From Gemmatimonadota bacterium (GTDB lineage Bacteria; Gemmatimonadota; Gemmatimonadetes; Gemmatimonadales; GWC2-71-9), in contig QHTP01000125.1 of NCBI GenBank assembly GCA_003220855.1, forward strand, positions 1 through 14,763: a DNA stretch of 14,763 nucleotides. The letters run 5' to 3'. Below the pieces are notes generated by a model. The model searched no databases and was not told the DNA's origin. It saw only the letters and a program-made list of their open reading frames with translations. Positions 7,087 to 13,668 of this stretch are shown one piece after another; position 1 is the stretch's first letter, and each line of letters opens with the position of its first letter. Made by a program: the position numbers and the translations under genes.

Positions 7087-8371
7087 GTCGGCCGGCGAGC
7101 TCGCGGAGGCGATAGAACGTCACCGCGGGAGCTTCCTCGGCACGCGCCGCCTCGAGCACGAGCGCGCTGGCTTCGCGCTGCAGCTCGTCCATGCGCGGAT
7201 CGGGATGGGTCCAGCGATGGCTCAGGCCGGCGGCGTCGAGCTCGCCGAGCGCGGCGCGGAGCGCGGGCCGCGTCAGCAACAGCGAGCCCGGAGGGACGAG
7301 CAGCCGGATGGTGAGCTGCACCGGGTCGACGTGATCGACGAGGTCGTGCGCTTCGAGGAAGTCCAGCAGCTCGAGGTAGTCGTCGAGCGTGCTCCAGGGG
7401 GTGAACGGCACGAAGGTCGGTCGCGGCGCGATGCCGACATGCCGCAGGATCGTGATCGCCCCCGCGACATCGACCTTGGTGTGCCCCTTCTCGAGATTGG
7501 CGAGCACCACGTCGGAAAGCGCCTCCACCGCGGAGACCACGAACGCGCAGCCGGTGGCCGCGAACTCCGGGAACAGCTCCCGGTGGCGCAGCACGTGCTC
7601 GATCTTGGCGGTGAAGTCGTAGCTCAGGTCGGGAAATGCGGCGTGCAGCTCGCGCACCAGCTTGAGCGCGTGTCCCGGCCCGTTGAGGAAGTCCGGATCA
7701 CCGAAAGTGATATGGCCTGCCCCGGCCGCGACCAGGCCACGAATGTCCTGCATCACCACGGCGCGGGGGACTGCGAAAAAACGGCCGCCGTACACCGGCG
7801 GGATCGGGCAATGCAGGCACGTGTGCAGGCAGCCGCGACTCGCTTCGACGTAGCCCGCCGGAACGAGCCGATCGTGGCGCGCGAGCCGCACGTATCGGGC
7901 CAGCGGCGGCAGCGACGCGCGGCTGGGCAGCGGGAATGCGAGCCGCTGGAGTGCGGCGCCGCGGCGCTGGGGCTCTTGGCCGGCCTCGAGACGCTGTGCC
8001 AGCGCCACCAGCTCGCCTTCGAATTCTCCCCCCATCACCCCATCGGCGACGCCGTCGAGCAGGAACTCGGCGCACAGCAGTGCGTACAAGCCGCAGAACA
8101 CGATCCGGCAGCCCGGGTTGAGGCGCCGGATGCGCTGGGCCGCGGGCACGCCAAGCCGCAGGGCCGTGTGCATCGGGGCCATGATGGCGGCGACGCGTGC
8201 CCCGCGCACGGCCGTCTCGTGCAGGGGCTCGAGCGCGAGATCGAGCGCCCGCGGCGCGTACCCCGCGCGCTCGAGAAAGGCCATGGGCCACGCGAGGCCG
8301 AGTGGCTGGTGACCGAGCTCGTAGCAGGACACGAGCAGGATCGCCCCGGGGGCGCGCATGGTAGACATCAT
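6998..8371 (-). CDS. B12-binding-type radical SAM protein, probable CUAEP-tail selenoprotein
   Basis: 457 residues are visible before the in-frame TGA. The N-terminal region (about 10-130) has the Rossmann-like fold of B12-binding domains (ILLVSCYELGHQPLGLAWPM...), but the classic DxHxxG cobalt-ligand motif is not evident. The radical SAM core starts at 176 with EASRGCLHTCLHCPI; Cys181, Cys185 and Cys188 form the CxxxCxxC site for the 4Fe-4S cluster, followed by ITFGDPDFLNGP. The C-terminus reads TEPWFC, then TGA, then Ala-Glu-Pro: the CUAEP tail of a recognised radical SAM selenoprotein family, so residue 458 is probably selenocysteine and the true protein runs past 6998. After CUAEP the frame continues without a stop as far as the adaptor stop at 4724, so the real C-terminus is unknown. 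The ATG at 8371 overlaps the hydratase stop as ATGA. The reaction catalysed by this family is, to my knowledge, not established. Confidence 0.93.
   Translation of the reverse strand: MMSTMRAPGAILLVSCYELGHQPLGLAWPMAFLERAGYAPRALDLALEPLHETAVRGARVAAIMAPMHTALRLGVPAAQRIRRLNPGCRIVFCGLYALLCAEFLLDGVADGVMGGEFEGELVALAQRLEAGQEPQRRGAALQRLAFPLPSRASLPPLARYVRLARHDRLVPAGYVEASRGCLHTCLHCPIPPVYGGRFFAVPRAVVMQDIRGLVAAGAGHITFGDPDFLNGPGHALKLVRELHAAFPDLSYDFTAKIEHVLRHRELFPEFAATGCAFVVSAVEALSDVVLANLEKGHTKVDVAGAITILRHVGIAPRPTFVPFTPWSTLDDYLELLDFLEAHDLVDHVDPVQLTIRLLVPPGSLLLTRPALRAALGELDAAGLSHRWTHPDPRMDELQREASALVLEAARAEEAPAVTFYRLRELAGRRAGRPVRTPFRRPPRDRPMAPRLTEPWFC
7003..7027 (-). terminator. Terminator-like hairpin just upstream of the Sec UGA
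   Basis: On the - strand a perfect 9-bp stem CCACGGCTC / GAGCCGTGG closes a 3-nt loop ACG (7007-7027) and is followed directly by TTTT (7003-7006). This has the shape of a short intrinsic terminator, inside the last codons of the radical SAM gene and immediately before its TGA. The U-tract is only four bases, so termination would be weak. It could act as an attenuator between the metabolic half and the efflux half of the operon, or affect recoding at the TGA. It may also be only a by-product of the conserved codons for TEPWF. Confidence 0.4.
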
Positions 8372-9126
8372 TTCTTGAGAAACGCCTGGAGCGCGGCCCG
8401 AAAGTCGGGCGTCGTCCGGCTCACCGCGTTCACGTCCGCGCCCAGGCGGATGCCCTCTTCGAAGCGCATCCCGTCGAGCTGGTAGAATTGCTGCTTGGTC
8501 AATGCCAGCGCGGACGGGCTCGCCGCGGCGAGCGCGCGCAGCACCTCGCCGGCCTGATCGTCGAAGTCAGAGTCCTCGTACACGCGCGACACCAATCCCA
8601 GGCCGGCCGCCTCGGTGGCGCCGAGGATGCGCCCCGTCGCCGCGAGATCGAACGCGACTTTCTCGCCGGCCGTCCGTTTGAGCAGGGTCATGACGATCGC
8701 CGGTACGAAGCCGCGCTGCACCTCCGGATAGCCGAACTGGGCGGACTCAGCCGCGAGGACCAGGTCGCACGCCGTGGCGAGCCCGCAGCCACCCGCCAGC
8801 GCCCGCCCCCGCACCACCGCCACGATCGGTTTGGGGAGACGTCGCATGGTCAGGAACACTTCGGCGAAACGGAGCGCGGCCCGCCGGTTCTCATCGACGC
8901 TTTGGTCGGCGGAGGCGAGCAGCTCGTGAAGATCCATACCGGCGCAAAAATCGCTTCCGGCGCCACGCAGCGCCACCACCCGGACGGCGGCGTCCAGGTC
9001 GGCGCGCTCGAGCATCGCGAGCAGCGCGTCGATCATGGGCGCATCGATGGCGTTCTTCTTGTCCGGCCGGTTGAGCGTGGCTATGAGAATCCCGGAGTCG
9101 ACGGTCACCAGCACCCGATCGGTCAT
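8368..9126 (-). CDS. Enoyl-CoA hydratase/isomerase family protein (LiuC/AtuE-like)
   Basis: A 252-residue, full-length crotonase-fold enzyme, probably hydrating an unsaturated acyl-CoA in the cytoplasm. The CoA-thioester oxyanion hole is visible as GSDFCAGMDL (Ala62) and the GRALAGGCG loop (Gly113). In classical enoyl-CoA hydratase two glutamates do catalysis. Here the second is kept (FGYPEV, Glu135) while the first is replaced by Gly115 (AGGCGLATACD). Loss of that first Glu is seen in methylglutaconyl-CoA hydratase (LiuC)-like enzymes, and the segment after it (GFVPAIVMTLLKR) resembles them. With an acyl-CoA carboxylase beta subunit and AtuA in the same operon, hydration of a 3-methylglutaconyl- or isohexenylglutaconyl-CoA-type product is a reasonable inference. 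The ATG at 9126 overlaps the preceding stop as ATGA; its own stop overlaps the radical SAM start as ATGA. Exact substrate not determinable. Confidence 0.93.
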   Translation of the reverse strand: MTDRVLVTVDSGILIATLNRPDKKNAIDAPMIDALLAMLERADLDAAVRVVALRGAGSDFCAGMDLHELLASADQSVDENRRAALRFAEVFLTMRRLPKPIVAVVRGRALAGGCGLATACDLVLAAESAQFGYPEVQRGFVPAIVMTLLKRTAGEKVAFDLAATGRILGATEAAGLGLVSRVYEDSDFDDQAGEVLRALAAASPSALALTKQQFYQLDGMRFEEGIRLGADVNAVSRTTPDFRAALQAFLKK

Positions 9127-9461
9127 CGCGGCAGCTCCGCCTCGAGGCGCAGCAGCGCGGTGGAGAACACCTTCCCCTGGGCGTCGGTCTTGAGCGAGAT
9201 GGTCCCGCCACCGTCCAACGCGCCGTGGAGCAGGAAATTCAACGCACGCAAATTGGGCAGCTCGAACCGCTCGACGGGGCCCGTGATCATGCCCTTGAAG
9301 TGGCGAGCGACGCGCGCCGCGGTTACCAGCTTCACGAGGATCGGATAGTATGCGGGTTTCAGCGCAATCAGGCCCACGTTTGCCGTGTCACCCTTGTCTC
9401 CGGACCGGGCATGCGCCAGCTCCACGAGGCGGACGCGGCGCTTGCTCGACCGCCGCCTCAT
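9123..9461 (-). CDS. AtuA-type small ferredoxin-fold protein
   Basis: A small 112-residue protein matching the C-terminal domain found fused to, or encoded beside, AtuA. Its hallmark is VELAHARSGDKGDTANVGLIA (about residues 12-32, given here for reference by its key SGDKGD core). The fold is described as ferredoxin-like; no cysteine cluster is present, so it does not carry iron-sulfur. The start is ATG at 9461, which overlaps the AtuA stop as ATGA; an upstream GTG at 9518 would add a low-complexity arginine/glycine-rich lead and is rejected. The stop overlaps the hydratase start as ATGA. Its position directly after AtuA implies that the two form one functional unit, here split into two polypeptides. 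The biochemical role is not known. Confidence 0.9.
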   Translation of the reverse strand: MRRRSSKRRVRLVELAHARSGDKGDTANVGLIALKPAYYPILVKLVTAARVARHFKGMITGPVERFELPNLRALNFLLHGALDGGGTISLKTDAQGKVFSTALLRLEAELPR

Positions 9462-10846
9462 ACCTCGACCAGCTCCACGCATGGCTCCACCATGCTCTTG
9501 TCGAGCAGCGCGGGCCAATAGGCCACGATCTCCTCGGGCTTGGGGCGCCCGCCGGCGAAACCGGTGACGCTGGGGGGACCGTTCAGGATCAGCGGTGCGA
9601 TCTCACGCGTGAAGCGCTCCACCGCGGGCTTATCGGGCGACCGCACGCCGATGCGCAGTTGCACCTCGGGGAGGTCGTCCACCACCACGTCTTCGAGCGC
9701 CAGGCGACCGTGCGTCGCGTCGGCGCCGACAAACTCCGTGTGGATGGCCTCGAACGCGAGACCCAGGTCTGCGAGACGCTGGCGCAGCACACGGTCGGCG
9801 GCCCGGGCCTTCTTGTACGCATCGGGCCACCCGTAGACCAGGGTACCGACGGCTTTGTGTCCGTAGAAGTAGGCCACGGACACCTTGAGCTTGTCGGTGG
9901 CGGGTCTTCCCCTGACCCCCGACACCCGAACCCTGTCCTTCCCCGCCTGCTCGAGTCGGATGGTGGTGAAGTCCGCGATGCAGTCGGGGGTGATGTATGC
10001 GGCAGGATCGCCCATCTCGTATACCAGCTGCTCGGTCACACCGGCGACGCTGATGCGCCCGCCGGTGCCGGGATGCTTCGTGACCTCGAACGTGCCGTCG
10101 GGCCGTGCTGCGACGATCGGGTACCCCACGTTGGCGAGATCGGGGATCCGCTCCCAGTCCACGAGGCAGTTGCCGCCGCTGCACTGGGCGCCGCACTCGA
10201 TCGTATGACCCGCCACGGTGCCCGCGGCGAGCAGGTCCCAGGCGTCGGGCCGCCAGTCGAACGCGTGGATCATGGGCGCGAGCGTGAGACCGGTATCGGT
10301 CACGCGCCCCGTGATGACGATGTCCGCACCGCGCCGCAGCGCATCCACGACGGGCCAGGCCCCGAGGTAGGCGTTCGCCGCGACCACGCGATCGCGGACG
10401 TCGGAGAGCGGCCGGCCCGTGTCGAGGTTCCGGAGCTCGTGCCCGCGGGCCAGGAGCCCGTCCAGCCGCCCCAGCAGATCGTCTCCCGTCACGACGCCGA
10501 TGCGCAGTTTGCCTCCGAGCTTCAGCCGGCGCGCGACCTCGGCGACGGCCTGGGCGCAGGCGCGCGGGTTCACGCCGCCGGCGTTGGCGGTGATCTTGAT
10601 GCCCCGCTCGGCGACGATCGGCAGGATGCGCTCCATCAACGGTACGAAGTCCTTGGCGTACCCGAGCGAGGGGTCACGCGATTTCTGCTTCTGCAGGATG
10701 GACATGGTCACTTCGGCCAGGTAGTCCATCATGAGGTAGTCGACGGGTCCGCCCGTTACCTGGCGATACGGCGCCTCGAGCCAATCGCCCCAGAACCCCT
10801 GGCCGGCGGCGATCCGCACGGCGCCAGGGCCGCGCGCCGGCGTCAT
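9458..10846 (-). CDS. atuA: Acyclic terpene utilisation AtuA family protein (DUF1446)
   Basis: A 462-residue member of the AtuA/DUF1446 family. Family signatures are visible: RIAAGQGFWGD at 11-21, the DYLMMDYLAEVTMSIL segment at 36-51, ITANAGGVNP at 85-94, and further on IVITGRVTDTGLTLAP and IECGAQCSGGNC. The start is ATG at 10846, overlapping the peptidase stop as ATGA. The reading frame is open further upstream, but that translation is arginine-rich shadow sequence. In Pseudomonas, atuA heads the gene cluster for citronellol/geraniol (acyclic terpene) breakdown next to a geranyl-CoA carboxylase and a hydratase; the same companions are present here. The enzymatic function of AtuA itself is not established. 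In many bacteria the protein carries a fused C-terminal ferredoxin-fold domain; here that domain is the next gene. Confidence 0.93.
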   Translation of the reverse strand: MTPARGPGAVRIAAGQGFWGDWLEAPYRQVTGGPVDYLMMDYLAEVTMSILQKQKSRDPSLGYAKDFVPLMERILPIVAERGIKITANAGGVNPRACAQAVAEVARRLKLGGKLRIGVVTGDDLLGRLDGLLARGHELRNLDTGRPLSDVRDRVVAANAYLGAWPVVDALRRGADIVITGRVTDTGLTLAPMIHAFDWRPDAWDLLAAGTVAGHTIECGAQCSGGNCLVDWERIPDLANVGYPIVAARPDGTFEVTKHPGTGGRISVAGVTEQLVYEMGDPAAYITPDCIADFTTIRLEQAGKDRVRVSGVRGRPATDKLKVSVAYFYGHKAVGTLVYGWPDAYKKARAADRVLRQRLADLGLAFEAIHTEFVGADATHGRLALEDVVVDDLPEVQLRIGVRSPDKPAVERFTREIAPLILNGPPSVTGFAGGRPKPEEIVAYWPALLDKSMVEPCVELVEV

Positions 10847-13668
10847 GGGAGCGGGAGCCGCCGGACCGCGTCCACGCCGACGCCGTCGGATGGGTGGATG
10901 CGCACCTCGATCAGCGGCGTGAATCCCTCGGGAAAAGCGAGCTCCGGCGGCCGCCCGACGGGAATGACCGCCCGTCCCCCCGGGACGACGCGCACGTCGG
11001 TGCCGGCGCCCGCGGCGCGCGGCTGCGCGAGCAGGAAACGGACGCGCACCGTCGCGCGCCACGGGTGGGCACCGTTGTAGCGCGCGAACGCCGGGAACAG
11101 CTCCACGGTGAGCGGCCGGCCCTTGAGTGCGGCCGTGGCCCGCGCGTCGACGGCATGCCGTCCGAAGGCGTAGTTGAGCGCCCCCTGCCCGACCTGCTGC
11201 CCGCTCGAGTCGAAGTCCGTAACGCCGAAATCCGTGAAGTCGTCCCACTGCTCCCGCGCCATCTCGACGTCCACGGTCGCCTGGCCCGCCCAGTCGGGGA
11301 CTCGCACCGTCACGCTCTCGGCCGGTGCGCCGCGGCCCGCGACGGCGACGGAGCGCTCGGCGCCGATGAGCATGGTGGTCGCGCGTCCGACTGCCGCTTC
11401 GGGACCTGCCGTCGATGCTTCGAGACCGGCCGCCGCCGCGCCGATCGCCCAGGGCGCCAGCGCGGCGCGCACGGTCGCCGTGACGCCGGACAGCGGCGGC
11501 GCCACCACGTCGAACTCGTACACACCGGGAACGAGGTCTTGCGCGGACACCACGAAACGGGCCGTGCCGGGCTGCGTACCGCCGAGCGCGACCACGGAGT
11601 CGTGGCCGATGCCGCGGAACGGCGCGCCGTTGGGCTCGAACAGGTAGGCGGTGGCCGTTTGCGCCGCGGAATCGGGCAGCGTCACGGCGGCAAAGAGCGT
11701 CGCCCCCGCCGTGGGGGCCTTCAGGAAGTAGCGCTGGACGCGGGCCGGGCCGATGGCGCGACGCTCATCGAACAGCGGCTTCGCGACCAGGTCGTACGGC
11801 ACCACGACCGTATTGGGCAGGGTGAAGAGCGCCCCGGCGAGCGTATCGCTCGGATTCCAGGCGCTCACCGTCCCGACGTAGACACCGGGCGCGGCAAAGG
11901 CGGACCGCTGGTAGACGACCGGGATCTCCGTTTCCCGCGCCCCCGCCACGACCGTGGCGGGCACCGCGAGCCACGGGACGCTGCTCTTGAGCAGGAACTG
12001 CGCGGCTCGCAGCCCGGCGACGTGACGGACCTGGAACGCTTGCAGCGTGTCACCCGGGTCGCCGAGGCCGTCCCGGTGAAACGCGGCCGAGACGCCGGCG
12101 GGCACGCGCACGACGTACTCCGAGCCCTGATGTCCGCCCAACAGCCAGCGGTATGCCGCGTCCACTCGCGGCTGACCTGCACCCTCGTCGATCGGGGTTT
12201 CGCCCCGGAAGGGGACCGCCGAGGCCCGCAGCGCCTGGCCGATCTCCGCCGCGCTCACTTTGCGCCCTTCCTGAGCCATGGCGGACAGGAGACACGCCGC
12301 GAGGCCGGCCGCGTGCGGCGCGGCCATACTGGTCCCGCCCTTGATCTCATCGCCCGTGTTCCAACGCGGGACCGAGGAGAACGCCACGCCCGGCGCCACC
12401 AGATCCGGCTTCGCGAGCTCGGCGCCGCGCGAGCTCCACCACCCCATCACGTCGGGCGCGGGGGAGGTTCCCGGCTGCACGGGACGCGCGAAGACGCCGG
12501 GGTACGATGCACCCACCGACAGCGCGAGGTCCGCCGAGCCGGGGAACCCGAGCGTCGACAGGCCGGGGCCGTCGTTGCCCGCGCTGATCGTGAATACGGC
12601 GGCGGGATGAGCCACGAGGAACGCGTTCACGATGGAGTCGATGACCGCGTGTCCCTCGCGCTCGTTCCCCACGCCGAAGCTCAGGTTCAGTACCAGCGGC
12701 ATGTTGCGCTGCTCGGCGTAGCGGGCCGCGTACGCCATGGCGCGCTGCATGCTGCCGGTGACCGAGATGCCGCCACGCGCGGCATTCGCGATCTTCAAGC
12801 CGAGCAGCTGCGCGCCCGGCGCCACGCCGTCGAACCCGGCCACGTTGAACAGACTGTGCCCCGCGGCGATGCCCGCCACGTGGGTGCCGTGCCCGCCGTT
12901 GTCGAAGAACAGGTCGAGCAGCGGCGCGCCGTCGGCTTCGCTGAAGTTGGCGGCGAGGGTGATCGGCTTGGACCCGAGGGCGATCGTCTCACGCCCGTCA
13001 CGGTAGTCGTGCAGCGGCATCTCGTCTTCGAACGAGCCGTTCAGGTTCGAGTCGAGGAACGCCACCCAGCCGTCGCTCGCCTTGACGACAATGACCGGAA
13101 ACGTGTCGGTGTTGGCGCCATTGCCGTTCAAGTCGCCGGCGGGCGGCTTGCCGAGAGGCAGCTCCCGCAGCATTCCGGCGTACCACGTCGTGGCGGTGGT
13201 GAGTCGACCGATGCGGTGTGCGCCCGCCAGCGTGTGCCCGCCCACGGCGACGGTGCCGTCGGCCGCGGGGGTGACGGGGGCGAGCGCGACGCGACCCTCC
13301 CCCGAGAAGTCGCGCAGCTCGACGATCTTGGGCGCCCCGGTGCTGGTGGTGATCAGGCCGTCCACGCCCGGGTCGACGCCGGTGTCGAGGATCGCGATCA
13401 GAACGCCGCGCCCGTCGTACGTCGGATGCTTAACGCGGAACTGATCGACCCCCGTGCCTTTCAGCGGCATGAGCCCGGTCATGAACGCGATCGACGGGGG
13501 CAGCGCGGGCTCGCGTGCGGGCACCGCGGTGGCGTCGGCCGCCGCCGGCGGTGCGGCGGCGCCTGGAGGCCGCTCCGCCGGGACGGCGGTCGTGCTGGGG
13601 CGTGCCGCGGTGCCGCCGCAGGCGGCGACCAGGACGGCCAGGGCGATGCTGCAGGGATTACGGGTCAT
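10843..13668 (-). CDS. Subtilisin-like S8 serine peptidase lipoprotein, tripeptidyl-peptidase II-like
   Basis: A 941-residue secreted peptidase. It starts with a lipoprotein signal peptide ending in VLVAAC (lipid Cys17) and a Pro/Ala-rich spacer (about 20-57), so it is anchored in the envelope. The S8 catalytic triad is complete: Asp95 in ILDTGVDPG, His260 in GGHGTHVAG, Ser447 in GGTSMAAPHA, with oxyanion Asn365 in ISAGNDGP. The wide Asp-His spacing (165 residues) and the LDTGVDPG...KIVELRDFSGEG segment resemble tripeptidyl peptidase II rather than classical subtilisin. The Asp-His insert contains two acidic turns, DLNGNGANTD and DSNLNGSFEDE, that could bind calcium. About 430 residues after the catalytic domain form predicted beta-rich modules, as in TPP II. 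The ATG at 13668 overlaps the carboxylase stop as ATGA, and its stop overlaps the AtuA start as ATGA. Why a peptidase sits in an acyl-CoA catabolic operon is unexplained. Confidence 0.95.
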   Translation of the reverse strand: MTRNPCSIALAVLVAACGGTAARPSTTAVPAERPPGAAAPPAAADATAVPAREPALPPSIAFMTGLMPLKGTGVDQFRVKHPTYDGRGVLIAILDTGVDPGVDGLITTSTGAPKIVELRDFSGEGRVALAPVTPAADGTVAVGGHTLAGAHRIGRLTTATTWYAGMLRELPLGKPPAGDLNGNGANTDTFPVIVVKASDGWVAFLDSNLNGSFEDEMPLHDYRDGRETIALGSKPITLAANFSEADGAPLLDLFFDNGGHGTHVAGIAAGHSLFNVAGFDGVAPGAQLLGLKIANAARGGISVTGSMQRAMAYAARYAEQRNMPLVLNLSFGVGNEREGHAVIDSIVNAFLVAHPAAVFTISAGNDGPGLSTLGFPGSADLALSVGASYPGVFARPVQPGTSPAPDVMGWWSSRGAELAKPDLVAPGVAFSSVPRWNTGDEIKGGTSMAAPHAAGLAACLLSAMAQEGRKVSAAEIGQALRASAVPFRGETPIDEGAGQPRVDAAYRWLLGGHQGSEYVVRVPAGVSAAFHRDGLGDPGDTLQAFQVRHVAGLRAAQFLLKSSVPWLAVPATVVAGARETEIPVVYQRSAFAAPGVYVGTVSAWNPSDTLAGALFTLPNTVVVPYDLVAKPLFDERRAIGPARVQRYFLKAPTAGATLFAAVTLPDSAAQTATAYLFEPNGAPFRGIGHDSVVALGGTQPGTARFVVSAQDLVPGVYEFDVVAPPLSGVTATVRAALAPWAIGAAAAGLEASTAGPEAAVGRATTMLIGAERSVAVAGRGAPAESVTVRVPDWAGQATVDVEMAREQWDDFTDFGVTDFDSSGQQVGQGALNYAFGRHAVDARATAALKGRPLTVELFPAFARYNGAHPWRATVRVRFLLAQPRAAGAGTDVRVVPGGRAVIPVGRPPELAFPEGFTPLIEVRIHPSDGVGVDAVRRLPLP

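Noticed and set aside
6833..8485. + strand open frame of 550 codons opposite the radical SAM gene
   Set aside because: Shadow of the radical SAM gene; composition is Arg/Glu/His-rich and without motifs.
9458..11248. Upstream-extended AtuA of 596 codons
   Set aside because: The first 134 residues are shadow of the peptidase C-terminus; ATG 10846 with an ATGA overlap begins directly before AtuA homology.
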